Positions 25,426-35,064 are shown, numbered from the stretch's first letter. The stretch is 64,000 nt of DNA from Actinotalea subterranea (GCF_008364845.1 NZ_VTTP01000008.1:1-64000), one strand, 5' to 3'. Notes: a model not told the origin generated them from the letters alone. Numbers and translations are program-made.

Positions 25426-27594
25426 ATGGTCAACCAGCACGAGCCCGGCGCCTCCCCGACGTCCGCCCCACCCCCGTCCGGCCCGCCTGACGGCCTGCTC
25501 GCCGAGGTCAGGGACCGGGCGCTGCACGCCACTGACGTGTCCTTCGTCATCACGGACGCGGCCGAGCCGGGCCGCGGGATCGTCTGGGTCAACGACGCCT
25601 TCACGCGAACGACGGGCTACCCGCTCGAGGAGGTCCTGGGCCGCACGCCCTCGATGCTGCACGGGCCGGACACGGACCGCACGGCCACCGCTCGCCTCGG
25701 CGCGGCGGTCGCCGAGGGCCGGCCGGGGACGGCGACGGTCCTCAACTACCGGCGCGACGGCACGACGTTCTGGAACCAGGTGTCCGTCTCGCCGGTGCCG
25801 GACGAGCACGGTCGGATCACGCACTGGGTGGGCATCCAGGTGGACGTGACCGACCAGGTCGAGCGCACCGACGAGCAGGCGCGCGAGATCGAGGTGGAGC
25901 GTCGTGCACGCGCCGGGCTCGCCCTCGTGTCGCAGGTCTCGGACCTGCTCTCGGACCTCGAGGACCCGTACGTGCTGCGGGAGATCGCGTCGCTCCTGCG
26001 CGCCGAGGTCGTCGCGTGGGCGGCGTTCTTCGTGGACGACGCGGGCCTGCGACCGGCCAACGGCATCGACCCCGCCTTCCACGAGCGTTCCGTCGTGCCC
26101 CGTGCACGTAGCGGCGGTGTGCCCGGCGTCGACGCGCAGGGCCGCCCGGACCCCGTCCTGGCCCTGCTCGACGGCAGCGCAGCGGGCCCGATCGAGCTGT
26201 CGCTCGACCCGGTGGCGTCCGGCACGACGACGACCTGGCTCGCCGACCAGGTGCGCGCCGCCCTGCGGGGACGCGACGCACCGCCCGAGGTCGTGGTCGT
26301 CCACGCGGTGCCTGGGCGCCGCCGGACCCAGGGCGTCCTGGTGAGCGTGCCGCGGGGCGGGCCCGGCCTCGAGTCGCTCGACGAGAACGACCGGACCGTG
26401 CTCAGCCTCGTGGTGCGGCGCGTGGGCATGGCCGTCGACAACGTGCGCCTGTACACGCGCGAGCACCGCCTCGCCGAGACCCTCCAGCGCGCGATGCTGC
26501 CCGAGCAGGCCGAGATCCGTGACCTGGACGTGTGGACGTACTACGCCCCCAGCTCGGAGCACGCGCAGGTGGGCGGCGACTGGTTCGACGTGCTCCAGGT
26601 GTCGCCCGACGTCATCGCCCTGGTGATCGGTGACGTGGTGGGGCACGACGTCGAGGCGGCTGCGGCGATGGGCCAGCTCCGCTCCGTCGTCCGCTCCTAC
26701 GTGTTCGACAGCGTCGAGCCGGGCGCGGTGCTCGACCGCGTGGACCAGCTCGTCGCAGGCATGCGGATCCCGCGGTCTGCGAGCCTCGTGCTGGCGATGC
26801 TCGTCCGCGCGGACGGGGCGTGGACCCTGAGGTACTCCCGCGCGGGCCACCTGCCGCCGCTCCTCGCGCGCTCCGGCGAGGTCCTCCAGATGTCCGACGC
26901 CGGGGGCGCCATGGTCGGCTTCGGCACGTCCGGGCGCACCACGGGCCAGGAGGAGCTGCAGCCCGGGGACGTGCTGGTCCTGTACACCGACGGCCTCATC
27001 GAACGGCGCGACCGCACGCTGCGTGCAGGGCTGGGCGCCCTCGTCGACGCGATGGCCCTGGTCGGTGCGGTCGACGCCGCAGGCGTGGGCGAGGAGCTCC
27101 TGTCCAGGCTCGCCGACGGGCCGGAGGACGACGTCGCCGTCGTCGTGCTGCGGGTCCCTGACCCTCAGGCGCCCGTCACCCACGGCCCCGGCACACCGCG
27201 GCGCCGGCGGTGGTCCCTGCCGAGCGAGCCGTCGTCGATCGCGCGGGCCCGGCATGCCGTGGTCCGCACGTGCGCCGCGTGGGGGATCGAGCGCCCGCAG
27301 GCCGCCGAGCTCGTGGTGTCGGAGATGGTCGCGAACGCCGTGCTGCACGGCTGGGGGCACGTGGTGCTGCGGCTGTTCGACACGGGCGAGGGTCTGCGCA
27401 TCGAGGTCGAGGACGCCAACCCGGCGCCGCCGGTCACGACGGACGGGCACCCCGGGCGCGTGGGTGGCTACGGCATGCAGATCGTCGAGCGGCTCGCGGA
27501 CTGGGGCTGGCGGCCGTCGGGCGGCGGCAAGCTCGTGTGGGCGAAGGTCCACCCGTCACCGTTCGGCCTCACGGGCGCGCCGCCCGCCCCCTGA
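25426..27594 (+). CDS. PAS - GAF-like - SpoIIE phosphatase - HATPase switch protein
   Basis: A 722-residue protein. Residues 32-140 are a PAS domain of LOV type (WVNDAFTRTTGY, then GRTPSMLHGPDTD), but the flavin-adduct Cys position is Pro75. A poorly conserved GAF-like region follows (about 165-345). The PP2C/SpoIIE domain (about 355-585) has Asp385 in GGDWFD and GDVVGHD, and ends DDVAVVVLR. The C-terminal HATPase (about 605-715) has an N-box with Asn637 in SEMVANAVLHG and a G2 box GGYGMQIVERL. It therefore combines RsbU-like phosphatase and RsbW-like kinase modules. ATG 25426 follows GGAGG at five bases. Confidence 0.92.
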   Translation: MVNQHEPGASPTSAPPPSGPPDGLLAEVRDRALHATDVSFVITDAAEPGRGIVWVNDAFTRTTGYPLEEVLGRTPSMLHGPDTDRTATARLGAAVAEGRPGTATVLNYRRDGTTFWNQVSVSPVPDEHGRITHWVGIQVDVTDQVERTDEQAREIEVERRARAGLALVSQVSDLLSDLEDPYVLREIASLLRAEVVAWAAFFVDDAGLRPANGIDPAFHERSVVPRARSGGVPGVDAQGRPDPVLALLDGSAAGPIELSLDPVASGTTTTWLADQVRAALRGRDAPPEVVVVHAVPGRRRTQGVLVSVPRGGPGLESLDENDRTVLSLVVRRVGMAVDNVRLYTREHRLAETLQRAMLPEQAEIRDLDVWTYYAPSSEHAQVGGDWFDVLQVSPDVIALVIGDVVGHDVEAAAAMGQLRSVVRSYVFDSVEPGAVLDRVDQLVAGMRIPRSASLVLAMLVRADGAWTLRYSRAGHLPPLLARSGEVLQMSDAGGAMVGFGTSGRTTGQEELQPGDVLVLYTDGLIERRDRTLRAGLGALVDAMALVGAVDAAGVGEELLSRLADGPEDDVAVVVLRVPDPQAPVTHGPGTPRRRRWSLPSEPSSIARARHAVVRTCAAWGIERPQAAELVVSEMVANAVLHGWGHVVLRLFDTGEGLRIEVEDANPAPPVTTDGHPGRVGGYGMQIVERLADWGWRPSGGGKLVWAKVHPSPFGLTGAPPAP

Positions 27595-27599
27595 GGGGG

Positions 27600-27623
27600 G
27601 CCCGCACCCCGAGCCCTGCGGGC
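27600..27623. terminator. Possible bidirectional terminator between convergent genes
   Basis: GCCCGCA (27600-27606) pairs with TGCGGGC (27617-27623) across a 10-nt loop, directly after the switch-protein stop and before the end of the convergent STAS gene. The stem is short, so confidence is low. Confidence 0.35.
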
Positions 27624-27651
27624 TGAGTGCGGCAGGCCGAACGCCCTGGCC

Positions 27652-27990
27652 CTACAGGTGGGCGGCCTCGATCGGCGGGCACGCGTGCTCGGTGTCGATG
27701 CGGAACAGCTCGAGCGCACCGCACACCTCGAGCACGAAGAGCTCGCGCTCGTCGCAGCCGCGCAGCACGGTCGCGCCGCCGCGGCGGCGACTCGAGTCGG
27801 CGAGCGAGATGAGGAACGCGGCGCCCGTCGAGTCCATGAACGTCACGCGGCACATGTCGATGACGAGGAGCTGGCGGCGCAGACCGGTCACCCGTGCGGC
27901 GATCTCGGGGAACTGCTCGCGTTCCGCGAGGTCGAGGTCGCCCGAGATGGTCAGCGTGGTCGTCGCGGACGACATCGCGATCTCGATCAT
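27652..27990 (-). CDS. STAS-domain anti-sigma factor antagonist (second copy)
   Basis: A 112-residue single STAS domain. LTISGDLDLAEREQFPE and CRVTFMDSTGAAFLISLAD give the RsbV-like core, with the Ser of MDSTG as probable phospho-acceptor. The later helix SSRRRGGATVLRGCDERE is also typical. ATG 27990 follows AAGGAG at nine bases, and TACAGT (28043-28038, minus strand) is a candidate -10 box. It is convergent with the PAS-SpoIIE-HATPase gene and differs clearly from the longer STAS protein on the other side of it. Confidence 0.87.
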   Translation of the reverse strand: MIEIAMSSATTTLTISGDLDLAEREQFPEIAARVTGLRRQLLVIDMCRVTFMDSTGAAFLISLADSSRRRGGATVLRGCDERELFVLEVCGALELFRIDTEHACPPIEAAHL

Positions 27991-27992
27991 GA

Positions 27993-29516
<1,524 letters not shown>

Positions 29517-29567
29517 CGCACCGGGCGGCACGGCAGCGGGCCGGGGCGGGTCGGTGGTGCGCGCCGC

Positions 29568-30851
29568 TCACGCGTCCGGGTTGGCCCGCTCGGCCGCCTC
29601 GACCGTCGACCGCCGCACCCTGAGCGCGGGGTACGCGGCGGCGAGCGCCGTGACCACGGCGGCACCGACGAGGACCGGGGCGACGTCGACGCGCTCGGCG
29701 GCCGCGCCCGCCAGGAGGGCGCCGACGGGCATCAGGCCGTAGCCGATGGTCCGCCCGGCGCCGGACGTGCGGCCCAGGAGGGCACGCGGCACGACGCGCT
29801 GGCGCAGGGACATCGAGATCGTGTTGCCCACGGTGTTCGTGGCCCCGACGAGGAGCATGACGACGGCGAGCGCGGGCACCGTGGGGACGAGGACGGGCAC
29901 GAGCAGCAGCGGGGCGACGGCGAGCCAGCACGCGTACATGACGCGGAGCTCCGCGACGTGCCGGAGCAGGCGCTCGGTCAGGAGCGACCCGGCCACGGCG
30001 CCGACGGCGAGGACCGTGGTCAGCAGCGGGTAGTGCGCGGCCTCCATCTGCATGCGGGACCCCGGCCCGACGACCCAGAGCAGGAACACGGCCATGTACG
30101 CGGTCGAGGCCATGTTCATGAGCCCGCCAGCGAGGACGAACGGTCGCAGCACGGGGTGGTGGACCACGTAGCGGATGCCCTCGAGGACGTCCGCGACCGG
30201 CCGCGTGGGCGTCGTGGGCTGCGCGCGGTGCGGGCCGGGGACGCCGCGCAGCAGCACCACGGCCGCGGCGACGGCCAGTGCCGCGGGCACTCCCAGCACC
30301 CACCCGGCGCCGAGCGTCAGGAGCACGCCCGCGACGGGGCTCCCGACGAACGTGTTGGTCACCTGCTGGGTCGCGAGGAGGCGTCCGTTCGCGGCCTGGA
30401 GCCGGCTGCGGGGGACGAGGTCGGGCACGAGCGCCGTCTCGGCGAGGTCGGCGAACACCTCCGTGACGCCGTAGGCCAGGACCAGGCCGACCAGGACGGG
30501 CATGGTGAGGCGGTCGGCCGCGGCGAGCGACGCGCCCGCGAGGAGGAGCGCCGCACGGGCCGCCAGGGCGACGACCTGCGCGGTGCGGCGGTCGGTGCGG
30601 TCGACCACGACGCCGCCGACGAGGCCGAGCACCAGCCAGGGCAGCCAGGTGGCGGCCGCGACGAGCGCGAGCTGGCCGGGGGAGCGGGTGATCGTCAGGG
30701 CGACGAGGGGTGCGCCCATCTGCACGACGCCGTCGCCCAGGTTGGCGAGGCCGGTCGAGGTGAGCAGGGCGGTGAACGGCCGTCCGAGCGGGGCCGGGGG
30801 CGCGTCGACGTCCGCCGCGCGGGTCGTCGGGTGCGCTGCGCTCGTGGTCAT
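29568..30851 (-). CDS. MFS transporter, probable drug exporter
   Basis: A 427-residue major facilitator protein with twelve predicted helices and a cytoplasmic N-terminus. The loop VVVDRTDRRTAQVVALAARA between helices 2 and 3 is the MFS motif A equivalent (here GGVVVDRTDRR). Overall it resembles the MFS_3/enterobactin-exporter-like group, often linked to macrolide or siderophore export; the substrate is unknown. The ATG at 30851 follows GGGGGAA. It is divergent from an ArsR-like regulator across an 87-bp gap that contains four 14-bp repeats, so repression by that regulator is likely. Confidence 0.9.
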   Translation of the reverse strand: MTTSAAHPTTRAADVDAPPAPLGRPFTALLTSTGLANLGDGVVQMGAPLVALTITRSPGQLALVAAATWLPWLVLGLVGGVVVDRTDRRTAQVVALAARAALLLAGASLAAADRLTMPVLVGLVLAYGVTEVFADLAETALVPDLVPRSRLQAANGRLLATQQVTNTFVGSPVAGVLLTLGAGWVLGVPAALAVAAAVVLLRGVPGPHRAQPTTPTRPVADVLEGIRYVVHHPVLRPFVLAGGLMNMASTAYMAVFLLWVVGPGSRMQMEAAHYPLLTTVLAVGAVAGSLLTERLLRHVAELRVMYACWLAVAPLLLVPVLVPTVPALAVVMLLVGATNTVGNTISMSLRQRVVPRALLGRTSGAGRTIGYGLMPVGALLAGAAAERVDVAPVLVGAAVVTALAAAYPALRVRRSTVEAAERANPDA

Positions 30852-30877
30852 GGTTCCCCCGGTTAGGCTCGGCTCGT

Positions 30878-30933
30878 TGCAGAGGAGTCGTTGCAAAGGA
30901 TTCTCTGCAGAAGTATCGATGCAAAGGTATCTC
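30878..30933. promoter_or_regulatory. Four tandem 14-bp operator-like repeats
   Basis: The repeats are TGCAGAGGAGTCGT (30878), TGCAAAGGATTCTC (30892), TGCAGAAGTATCGA (30906) and TGCAAAGGTATCTC (30920), followed by a fifth TGCA at 30934. Each repeat plus the next TGCA forms an imperfect dyad, best as TGCAAAG-N4-CTCTGCA. The array is far less GC-rich than its surroundings. It fills the gap between the MFS gene and the ArsR-like gene and ends five bases before the latter's ATG. It is the obvious candidate operator for that regulator. Confidence 0.8.
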
Positions 30934-30938
30934 TGCAT

Positions 30939-31619
30939 ATGACCGAGAACAAGACCCCCGTCGACCCCGCCGCGCCCGCAGGTGTCCCCGCACGCGGGCC
31001 GGGGCCCGACGACGGGCTCCCCTCGGGCGCACCGGCGGCCGTCGGCGACGCGCCCCCCATCGGGCCGGAGGCGCTCAAGGCGTTCGCCCACCCCCTGCGG
31101 ATGGCCATGTACCGGTACCTCACGGCGCACGGGTCCGGGACGGCCAGCGCGCTCGCCCGGCACACCGGGGAGAGCACCGGCCAGACGAGCTACCACCTGC
31201 GCCAGCTCGAGCGGCACGGCCTGATCGAGGACGACCCCGAGCGGGCCGGCTCGGGCCGTGAGCGGTGGTGGCGCCCCACGGGCTTCAGCCTCGACCCCCG
31301 CACGTTCGACGACCCGGCGGTCAGGCTCGCGGCGGATGTCGCGCTGCGCGCCCTCGTCGACGAGCGCTCCGAGCTGCTGCTCGGCTGGTTCGACCGCGCC
31401 CAGCGCAGCTCCGTCGACCCGTGGGTCGACGCGTCGATGCACAACGTCGCGACCGGGGACCTGACCGTGGACGAGCTGGCGAACCTGCGTGAGCGGCTCG
31501 GGGAGGTCCTGGACGACGCGTTCGCGGCGGCCAAGGCCCGCAAGGCCGCAGACGGCCCGGCCGGCAGGCGTCGCGTCCGCGCGTACGTGGACGCGTTCCC
31601 GCTCGACGTCACGGACTGA
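30939..31619 (+). CDS. ArsR-like winged-helix regulator
   Basis: A 226-residue regulator. After a disordered Pro/Gly-rich 45 residues comes a winged helix (about 48-115): LKAFAHPLRMAMYRYL, then HTGESTGQTSYHLRQLERHGL as the recognition helix, then a wing with GSGRERWWRPT. The C-terminal half is helical and may bind ligand or dimerise. No metal-binding Cys cluster is visible, so a small-molecule signal is more likely than metal. ATG 30939 lies right after the 14-bp repeat array; a TTG at 30891 would place the start inside it and is less likely. Targets: probably itself and the divergent MFS gene. Confidence 0.87.
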   Translation: MTENKTPVDPAAPAGVPARGPGPDDGLPSGAPAAVGDAPPIGPEALKAFAHPLRMAMYRYLTAHGSGTASALARHTGESTGQTSYHLRQLERHGLIEDDPERAGSGRERWWRPTGFSLDPRTFDDPAVRLAADVALRALVDERSELLLGWFDRAQRSSVDPWVDASMHNVATGDLTVDELANLRERLGEVLDDAFAAAKARKAADGPAGRRRVRAYVDAFPLDVTD

Positions 31620-31669
31620 CTCCGCTGCATGACCGGGCGTCGGACCGCGCTGACCCCGGCGCCCCGCAC

Positions 31670-31675
31670 TAGGCT
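31670..31675 (+). promoter_or_regulatory. Leaderless -10 box for purD
   Basis: TAGGCT ends eight bases before the GTG at 31684, with no Shine-Dalgarno sequence. It supports the GTG as the true start. Confidence 0.45.
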
Positions 31676-31683
31676 GACGGCCC

Positions 31684-33051
31684 GTGAGGATCCTCGTCAT
31701 CGGTTCGGGCGCGCGCGAGCACGCCATCGTCGTGGCGCTCTCCCGGGGGGCCGCCCCGGGCGACCCCCCAGGTGCCGAGACCCCGCACGAGCTGCACGCC
31801 GCACCCGGCAACCCGGGCATCGGCACCCGCGCGACGCTCCACGACGTGGACCCCCTCGACCCCTCGGCCGTCGCCGCGCTGGCCGGTGAGATCGGAGCGG
31901 ACCTCGTCGTCGTCGGGCCCGAGGCCCCGCTCGTCGCGGGGGTCGCGGACGCTGTGCGTGACGCGGGCATCGCGTGCTTCGGCCCGAGCGCCGAGGCCGC
32001 CGCGCTCGAGGGTTCCAAGGCGTTCGCGAAGGAGGTCATGGCGGCCGCGGGCGTGCCCACCGCGATGGCCCACGTGTGCACGACGGTCGACGAGGTGGCC
32101 GACGCGCTCGACGCGTTCGGCGCCCCCTACGTCGTCAAGGACGACGGCCTGGCCGCCGGCAAGGGCGTCGTCGTGACGTCGGACCGCGACGAGGCCCTGA
32201 CCCATGCGCGCACGTGCCTGGAGCGCCGGTCGGGCGCCGTCGTCGTCGAGGAGTACCTCGACGGGCCGGAGGTGTCGCTGTTCTGCCTCAGCGACGGCGC
32301 GACCGTCGTCCCCCTCGCCCCGGCGCAGGACTTCAAGCGCGCGCTCGACGACGACGAGGGGCCGAACACGGGCGGCATGGGCGCCTACTCGCCGCTGCCC
32401 TGGGCGCCTGCGGACCTCGTGGACGAGGTCGTCGAGCGCGTGGCGCAGCCCACGGTCGACGAGATGCACCGCCGCGGTACCCCCTTCGCGGGGGTCCTGT
32501 ACTGCGGGCTCGCGCTGACGTCGCGCGGCGTGCGGGTCATCGAGTTCAACGCGCGCTTCGGGGACCCCGAGACGCAGGTGGTGCTCCCGCGCCTCGCGAC
32601 GCCGCTCGCCGACGTGCTCCTCGCGGCCGCGACCGGACGCCTCGAGCACGTCGCGCGGCTGCGCTGGCACGACTCCGCGGCGGTGACGGTCGTCGTCGCC
32701 GCGCACGGGTACCCCGGCCCGGTACGGGCCGGTGACGAGGTCGAGGGCATCGACGACGCCGAGGCCGTGCCGGGCGTGCACGTGCTCCAGGCCGGCACGG
32801 CGGCCGCGGACGACGGCGGGATCGTGTCCGCAGGCGGGCGCGTGCTGTCCGTCGTGGGCGTCGGGCCCGACGTCGCGGCGGCGCGCGAGACCGCGTACGC
32901 GGGCGTCGACCGGATCGGGCTGCGCGGGTCGCACCACCGCGGCGACATCGCGGCGCGCATGCCCGAGCCGGTGGCCGGGACGCCTGGGACACCCGGGACA
33001 CCTGGGGCGCCCAGGTCGTCGGCGGGGGCCGACGTCGAGGCGGGGATCTGA
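31684..33051 (+). CDS. purD: Phosphoribosylamine-glycine ligase
   Basis: A 455-residue ATP-grasp enzyme making GAR from phosphoribosylamine and glycine, purine step 2. The N-terminal MRILVIGSGAREHAI, VVGPEAPLVAGVAD, the ATP-grasp core VVKDDGLAAGKGVVVT, and NTGGMGAYSPLPW and EFNARFGDPETQVVLPRL are all present. It is longer than the usual 420-430 residues because of a low-complexity tail (VAGTPGTPGTPGAPRSSAG) built from a short DNA repeat. The YkuD-like lipoprotein gene follows by eight bases. Confidence 0.96.
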   Translation: MRILVIGSGAREHAIVVALSRGAAPGDPPGAETPHELHAAPGNPGIGTRATLHDVDPLDPSAVAALAGEIGADLVVVGPEAPLVAGVADAVRDAGIACFGPSAEAAALEGSKAFAKEVMAAAGVPTAMAHVCTTVDEVADALDAFGAPYVVKDDGLAAGKGVVVTSDRDEALTHARTCLERRSGAVVVEEYLDGPEVSLFCLSDGATVVPLAPAQDFKRALDDDEGPNTGGMGAYSPLPWAPADLVDEVVERVAQPTVDEMHRRGTPFAGVLYCGLALTSRGVRVIEFNARFGDPETQVVLPRLATPLADVLLAAATGRLEHVARLRWHDSAAVTVVVAAHGYPGPVRAGDEVEGIDDAEAVPGVHVLQAGTAAADDGGIVSAGGRVLSVVGVGPDVAAARETAYAGVDRIGLRGSHHRGDIAARMPEPVAGTPGTPGTPGAPRSSAGADVEAGI

Positions 33052-33059
33052 GGTACGCG

Positions 33060-33914
33060 GTGCGCCGCGCCGGACGGCGGTCTGAGGTCGGGGCGCCGGG
33101 CGCGTCGACCCTGCCGCGCGGTCAGGTGACCCGGCGGGTGCTCCGCGCGGCCCGTGCCTGCGCGGGCGGTGCGCTCGTCGCCGTGCTGCTCGTGGCGTGC
33201 TCGGCCGGTGGCGACCCCGTGCCCACGCCGACGCCGTCGGCCACCCCCACGCAGACGCCCGAGCCCACGCCGGAGCCCGAGCCCTGGCTCTCGGTCCTCG
33301 CGACCGCGACCGGACCGACGGTCGACCTCTACGCGGAGCCCGACCCCGCGGTCGCCGTCCCGGTGCCCGTGCGCACGCTGGCCGCGGCCGAGGTGGTCTC
33401 GCGGCCCGACGCCGTCCCCCTGACGCTCCTGGTGATCGAGCAGCGGGACGGCTGGCTGCACGTGGCGCTCCCCGTCGCCCCGCACGGCTCGACGGGGTGG
33501 GTCCGGGCCGCGGACGTGACGCTGTCCTCGACGGACCTGCGCCTCGAGGTGCGCCTCACGGAGCACAGGCTCCTGCTGCACCGGCGTGACGAGGTCGTCC
33601 TCGACGTCGCGGTGGGCGTCAACCCGCAGGCCGCGCCGGCGCCGGGCACCGGGTACTTCGTGACAGAGCTGCTCCAGCCGCCGACGCCGGACGGCGTCTA
33701 CGGCGCCTACGCGTACGGGCTCTCGGGCGCGCCGCCCGTGCTGAGCGCGTTCGCGGCAGGTGCCGGCCTGGTCGCCCTGCACGGCACGAGCCAGCCCGAG
33801 ACGGTGGGTACGGACACCCCGACGGGCTCCATCCGGATGCTCGACACGGACGTCACACGCCTCGTCCAGGAGTTCGGGCTGCCGCTCGGCACGCCCGTCG
33901 ACGTCGTCGCCTGA
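33060..33914 (+). CDS. YkuD-like (L,D-transpeptidase) lipoprotein with Ser for catalytic Cys
   Basis: A 284-residue lipoprotein. A basic signal peptide ends in the lipobox LLVAC (Cys47), followed by a Thr/Pro/Glu linker, an SH3-like stretch (about 85-160) and a YkuD-type domain (about 163-284). The family motif is HX14-17[S/T]HGCxR. Here His241 in ALHGTSQ is kept, but the cysteine segment reads PTGSIRM, with Ser257 where the nucleophile should be. It may be inactive, use Ser, or only bind peptidoglycan. The start is GTG 33060; GTG 33126 gives a tidier signal peptide and is a good alternative. It lies between purD and purC. Confidence 0.8.
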   Translation: MRRAGRRSEVGAPGASTLPRGQVTRRVLRAARACAGGALVAVLLVACSAGGDPVPTPTPSATPTQTPEPTPEPEPWLSVLATATGPTVDLYAEPDPAVAVPVPVRTLAAAEVVSRPDAVPLTLLVIEQRDGWLHVALPVAPHGSTGWVRAADVTLSSTDLRLEVRLTEHRLLLHRRDEVVLDVAVGVNPQAAPAPGTGYFVTELLQPPTPDGVYGAYAYGLSGAPPVLSAFAAGAGLVALHGTSQPETVGTDTPTGSIRMLDTDVTRLVQEFGLPLGTPVDVVA

Positions 33915-33956
33915 ACGGTGCCGCCCCTGGCCCCCCGACCCTGGGAGACTGCCGCC

Positions 33957-34868
33957 ATGACCCTCGAGCTCCCGGGCTGGACCCACACCTACTCAGGCAA
34001 GGTCCGCGACCTGTACGTGCCGGCGGCGCCGCACCCCGCGGGTGACGTGGTGCTCGTCGTGGCGAGCGACCGGATCAGCGCGTACGACCACGTGCTGGCC
34101 ACGCCGATCCCCGGCAAGGGCACCGTCCTGACCCAGCTGAGCCTGTGGTGGTTCGACCAGTTCGCCGACCTCGTGCCCAACCACGTGGTGACCGCGGACG
34201 GCGGCCCGCACGGGGTGCCCGACGCCGTCGCAGGCCGGGCGATGGTGTGCCGCCGGCTCGAGATGTTCCCGGTCGAGTGCGTCGTGCGCGGCTACCTGAC
34301 CGGGTCGGGTCTCGTCGAGTACCGCGCGGGCGGTGCGGTGTGCGGCGTCGAGCTGCCCGTGGGTCTCGAGGACGGGTCCCGGCTGCCGCACCCGATCTTC
34401 ACGCCCGCGACGAAGGCCGAGCTCGGCGAGCACGACGAGAACGTGACGTTCGAGGCCGTCGTCGGGCAGCTCGGCGAGCCGGACGCCACGGCCCTGCGGG
34501 ACCTCACGCTCGCGGTCTACGCGCGGGCCGAGGAGGTCGCGCGGGAGCGGGGGATCGTCCTGGCCGACACCAAGCTCGAGTTCGGCCGCGCTCCGGACGG
34601 ACCCGACGCGGGTGCGATCGTGCTGGGGGACGAGGTCCTCACACCTGACTCGTCCCGCTTCTGGCCGGCCGACGCGTGGCAGCCCGGCCGGGCGCAGCCG
34701 AGCTTCGACAAGCAGTACGTCCGGGACTGGCTCACGGGGGAGTCCGGGTGGGACCGCGCGTCGGACACCACGCCGCCGCCGCTGCCCGACGACGTGGTGC
34801 GGCGCACGCAGGAGCGGTACCTGGACGCGTTCCGTCGCCTCACGGGCCGGGACCTCGACCTCGGCTGA
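33957..34868 (+). CDS. purC: Phosphoribosylaminoimidazole-succinocarboxamide synthase
   Basis: A 303-residue SAICAR synthetase that couples CAIR to aspartate with ATP, purine step 7. Visible are YSGKVRDLY at the N-terminus, ASDRISAYDHVLATPIPGKG, VECVVRGYLTGSG, and the late DTKLEFGR and LTPDSSRFWP motifs. Its SKQYVRDW-like FDKQYVRDWL is also typical. Length matches actinobacterial PurC. The ATG at 33957 follows GAGACT at six bases, a weak leaderless-type box; the upstream in-frame sequence is not conserved. Confidence 0.96.
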   Translation: MTLELPGWTHTYSGKVRDLYVPAAPHPAGDVVLVVASDRISAYDHVLATPIPGKGTVLTQLSLWWFDQFADLVPNHVVTADGGPHGVPDAVAGRAMVCRRLEMFPVECVVRGYLTGSGLVEYRAGGAVCGVELPVGLEDGSRLPHPIFTPATKAELGEHDENVTFEAVVGQLGEPDATALRDLTLAVYARAEEVARERGIVLADTKLEFGRAPDGPDAGAIVLGDEVLTPDSSRFWPADAWQPGRAQPSFDKQYVRDWLTGESGWDRASDTTPPPLPDDVVRRTQERYLDAFRRLTGRDLDLG

Positions 34869-34980
34869 CCCCGGGGACTGACCCGGGGACCGCCCTGGGG
34901 ACGGCGTTGCGCGGGGCGGGTGCGGGGGCCGGGGTGTGGCCCGGCTCACACCCTCCCGGCCCCGGGCAGGGCTACCTTGC

Positions 34981-34999
34981 TTAGGTAAGCCTATGCTTT
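34981..34999 (+). promoter_or_regulatory. IdeR/DtxR-type iron box
   Basis: TTAGGTAAGCCTATGCTTT matches the IdeR/DtxR consensus TTAGGTTAGGCTAACCTAA at about 13 of 19 positions. It lies about 65 bp before the siderophore-interacting protein gene, and TATGCT within it could be the -10 box. Iron-loaded IdeR would repress the whole uptake operon. The AT-rich site stands out in GC-rich DNA. Confidence 0.75.
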
Positions 35000-35064
35000 A
35001 CTGAAGCCGCCCGAGAGGCCGCTGACCCGGCGGCCACCGCCGCAGCAGCAGCCCGAGGAGCCGG

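Noticed and set aside
25426-25846. The PAS domain was considered a blue-light LOV photoreceptor.
   Set aside because: The essential adduct Cys is Pro75 and the preceding Asn is Thr, so normal LOV photochemistry is not possible.
30878-30933. 14-bp repeats considered as a coding leader (TTG at 30891 gives MQRILCRS in frame).
   Set aside because: The unit length is not a multiple of three in register with a repeat peptide, and the dyad symmetry fits operator DNA better. ATG 30939 begins the family-like protein.
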